From assembly GCA_036345935.2 (NCBI GenBank), contig JADWOT020000001.1, forward strand, positions 9,500,836 to 9,564,835: DNA of 64,000 bases, given 5' to 3'. Shown in pieces: positions 61,370 through 64,000 of this stretch. The notes under the pieces were generated by a model, which saw only the letters and a program-made list of their open reading frames with translations, was not told where the DNA came from and ran no database searches. Positions within the stretch are counted from its first letter, which is position 1. Every line of letters starts with the position of its first letter. Origin of the DNA: Taenia hydatigena. Lineage: Eukaryota; Platyhelminthes; Cestoda; Cyclophyllidea; Taeniidae. The position numbers were made by a program, and so were the translations under genes.

Positions 61370-63530
61370 TCTACTTCGTGTTTGAAAGTGAAGAGATAAT
61401 GCTGGTGCAGTCTTCACTGGTGGACGATTCGGTGGCATCAAGGTGGAGAGTACACCCTTCAACGTGCTACCATTATTTTTTGAAATCAAATTGAGTCGAG
61501 AAAACGTAAGTTGACCGAGGGTTCCTTTGTAAGATCACCACACCTAACTTGCGTCACACTCTCACGTGTCAGCGTATGTGTGCCGTGTGTTCAACCATTG
61601 TCACACGTCTCTCTCTTATGTAAATCCGAATCGCAAAGAAGTGGTTAAGCCAACAAAAGCATTGACAAGGGTCTTAGGACATAGCTAGCTTCCCATAACC
61701 TCGTCAAGCAGGCATTTTAAGTGAGTGGCAAATGTCATTTGAGGGATGCGCAAAGTTGCTGAGATCCTTCCTCACCAGCCAAATGCAGCAATGTTTGGAT
61801 CAGATTTCAACTCTTTCATTCGGAACCGCCAGCACTTATGCGACCTTGGAGCCATGTCAGTGACCTCATACGGCCCTTCTCTACGTCCCGAATGCATATC
61901 CCATCCCACTATTGTGGAGGCTAATAACCAACTAAATTGTAAATGATGAGAAAATTAGAGCCGATCCCATACAGAAGACCTGGAATCTGCTTCTACAATC
62001 GAAAACTACTCCCGTGATTTGTAGAACTGTTGCTACTACCAAAGCAATCGAGGAGACCAACGTTGACGTTGATGGATTCATGATTGTAGCCGTCATCATT
62101 TCTTCAACCGGACGCTTTCCTTTCCCTTACTACAAAGGGAACATCAAGGATCTGCGTGCCTCCTGGGTGGTCAAGCTTTCCGCTGCTCATTGTGTGCATC
62201 AGGATATCAGCTTTCTACAATGACGGTTGCAAATTCACGAAGTCACATCTTTATCATCAACACTTAAACAAGTCTTGAAGAAGGATTTGGAAATCTCATT
62301 GATGAGTGACCCCTTTTGAGTGGACTTAATCAACCCATACAAAGCGCAACCCCACTGGACCACTAGCCGATGGCCAAAACATCCAACACCCAATACGGCT
62401 ATTCGCACCAACATAAAACCAAAGCACAATCTCTTCAACAATTTACTTGCTCGGAGCCACCTAGCCGCACATTTCGAATCTTGAGCAAGTCATCCATGAG
62501 ATCATACAGAACGGCCTAAGCAACGAATTCAACCATTAGCTTCGTTGCGGGTGCTTAGCTTCGACAAAAATTCATATTTTAACATTGTTAACCACATCTG
62601 CGAATAAAGAGCAGTAGTGGGTTTTCTACTCCACGATTTTCACAAAGCAGAGATTATCCGAGTGCTGGCATTAAGGTGTGTTAGCTTCGCATCGAGGTGA
62701 GTCACACCAACAGCTCCGCACGTGATTAGTGGCAGTCACAAAATCTTCACTGGAGAGCCACTAACAGCTCTCGAAATTGTGTTGTTTGACGTGCAGCCTA
62801 ATTTCACTCCACTTTTCCCCGGTCACCGAAGTGATTCCACTGTTCTACTGATAGCAATGAAAGATGTCATCTTTGCGATTTGTCGATTACGCAGTCACGT
62901 TATAGTCCTTTGTGGTTGAATGCAACACAGTCAGCCTTGCTTGGCCATAATGTTCTGTTCAGTGCGTTTCACCACGGAGATAACCTTTGTCTAGACTGAT
63001 GTACTGATTTTCCATAAGAAGAAGCGATTCAGATTTAAAGGCAACACTTGAAGTACCATCATTAGTGCCGATTTGCTACACGATTTGGAGGAAAGGCTAC
63101 CACCTTGAAAGAGTGAAATGACGTAAAGGTGCTACTGACTTGTTATAAGTAGCACCTGTGTGAGCTGCTCACTGCCACACGATCGATTAAGTTCAACCAT
63201 CCGACGCAAATATGCAGAAAATTGCCAAACCTCCTCCACTGTGTCCAACATGTGCACACAATTATTGGCAAGGCGAGCTTTTCCTACCCCACCTAGTCTA
63301 CCTCCGGCAAGGGTCGTATAATCCGCAAATGGCCAGTTCGTCCCCACACTACGCTCAAGAGCTCTTTCACCAAACAGGTAAAGTTTAAAGGAAAAGGAGC
63401 AAAGGCTTACTGCGACCTGCTTATCGCTTTGGTAAGAGATTCACTATGTCACAATAGTACGAAATTGAAACTCAATTACACCACGGAAATCGCAAATACC
63501 GACCGCTCCTTCACCACGTGGTTCATTCAA
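61370..63530 (-). repeat. Block X, copy X3 (inverted)
   Basis: Reverse complement of X1 and X2 along about 2.1 kb. Its affinity changes along its length. 62820-63420 shares variants with X1, about 62000-62815 shares variants with X2, and 61500-61800 again resembles X1 where X2 has an insertion. Similarity fades beyond about 63530. It stands upstream of KLHL-B in the same relative arrangement as X1/X2 upstream of the plus-strand copies. Confidence 0.85.
61937..62223 (+). pseudogene. Conserved unknown frame in block X (X3 copy)
   Basis: About 95 codons are open, with conserved pieces IRADPIQKTWNLLLQS, EETNVDVDGF and ISSTGRFPFPYYKGN. They are mirrored on the minus strand in X1 (about 33533-33860) and X2 (about 50559-50830). 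Differences between copies are mostly conservative up to RASW. After that, X1 continues in a different frame from X2 and X3. No start codon or splice boundary is clear and no family is recognised. It is most likely a fragment of a former exon carried by the block. Confidence 0.35.
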
Positions 63531-63712
63531 ACGATCCGCCTTTTCCCTTCTACCACCCTTACTATGCGCAAATTGGTCACTTCAAGACATCTCTCTTACA
63601 AGATAGGACGAGGGCGTCTTGGGCTCACGACAACGACTACGTTGGTCCACGACCTGATTACAAGTTGTCCTCCCGCCTCTCGCCCACAACCACATTCAAT
63701 GCACATTTGTAG
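63458..63712 (+). CDS. Possible terminal exon, unknown protein (84 codons plus stop)
   Basis: From a possible acceptor 'gtcacaatag' the frame reads YEIETQLHHGNRKYRPLLHH and continues through PFPFYHPYYAQIGHF and DNDYVGPRPDYKLSSR to a TAG at 63710-63712. The composition (His, Tyr, Arg and Pro clusters, few rare residues) looks coding. The matching end of block X in units 1 and 2 is degraded beyond recognition. The polypyrimidine tract before the acceptor is poor, and I cannot find preceding exons in X3. An unidentified gene fragment is the fairest description. Confidence 0.3.
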   Translation, partial: YEIETQLHHGNRKYRPLLHHVVHSNDPPFPFYHPYYAQIGHFKTSLLQDRTRASWAHDNDYVGPRPDYKLSSRLSPTTTFNAHL

Positions 63713-64000
63713 TAATATTTTCGGGAATTTTCAGTGATTTGTAAAAAGTCTGCAAGGAATGCAGATGCATTAGTCAATTTAGTACTTGCAAAGAGCCTCC
63801 AGATCGCGCATTCCGCAGTACTCCTTCAGCTAAATCAACATGATTTCCTCTTACTAGGACACATGGCATCGACGAATTGTTCATAGCATCAAGTGAGGAC
63901 AACAAGGAAGATAGGTTTTCTCGAGTGAACCACTTAAAGTCCAAACCAAAGCAGACATAACGCTCGACCAAAATAAACACATCGGGCAAACGGAAGAGAC
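63713..64000. other. Window end, nothing supported
   Basis: A 71-codon minus frame (63774-63989) reaches close to the edge and may continue beyond it. It contains DVFILVERYVCFGLDFKWF but no domain I recognise. Confidence 0.4.

Noticed and set aside
62014..62223. LSAAHC motif resembling the active-site His region of trypsin-like proteases
   Set aside because: The glycine-rich strand usually found before this motif is absent. The X1 copy reads the same bases in another frame, and no catalytic Asp or GDSGG region is present in the block.
1..64000. tRNA genes, rRNA, CRISPR arrays, bacterial operons
   Set aside because: No cloverleaf with B-box, no spaced direct repeats and no closely packed co-directional genes were found by eye.

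Overview
This is eukaryotic DNA with very low coding density. It shows no operons, Shine-Dalgarno context, tRNA, rRNA or CRISPR. The only gene I can assign to a family is a BTB-BACK-Kelch (kelch-like, KLHL) gene split by introns, most of which are 31-43 nt long. Very short introns, sparse genes and moderate AT richness fit a flatworm, most likely a tapeworm (Taenia/Echinococcus-like). That placement is inference.

Layout. 0.2-1.5 kb and 7.2-8.65 kb are two copies of one repeat. The second carries a long open frame of unknown function on the minus strand; in the first the frame is broken by a frameshift. 8.65-24.9 kb is gene-poor with nothing assignable. A dispersed repeat occurs near 25.0, 41.3 and 44.1 kb. 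25.6-29.56 kb is unusually rich in A and C on the plus strand, and composition flips to G/T-rich at about 29.56 kb. 28.24-29.56 kb recurs inverted at 46.33-47.76 kb.

Most of the second half is one nested duplication. Unit 1 (about 30.78-40.3 kb) and unit 2 (about 47.79-60.45 kb) are direct copies. Each holds a dead plus-strand KLHL copy (C near 34.75-35.35 kb; D near 51.4-53.0 kb) facing, tail to tail, a well preserved minus-strand KLHL copy (A 37.43-40.03 kb; B 57.57-60.17 kb). Each unit is also bracketed by inverted copies of a flanking block called X here (X1 32.3 kb, X2 49.4 kb, X3 61.4-63.5 kb inverted, X4 40.3-41.2 kb inverted and partial). The history implied is an inverted duplication of a KLHL gene with its flank, decay of one arm, then duplication of the whole palindromic unit.

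KLHL-B appears intact: nine exons and 584 codons with all splice phases consistent. KLHL-A has the same nine exons but an in-frame TAA in the BTB exon. If expressed, KLHL-B would be expected to act as a substrate adaptor of a Cullin-3 ubiquitin ligase, as is usual for the family. I found no convincing new multi-gene system. The most notable observations are the nested palindromic KLHL duplication, a 716-bp near-identical tract inside diverged duplicates, the mosaic X3 block, the 2.46-kb insertion with a 7-bp flanking repeat, and the strand-composition flip at 29.56 kb.
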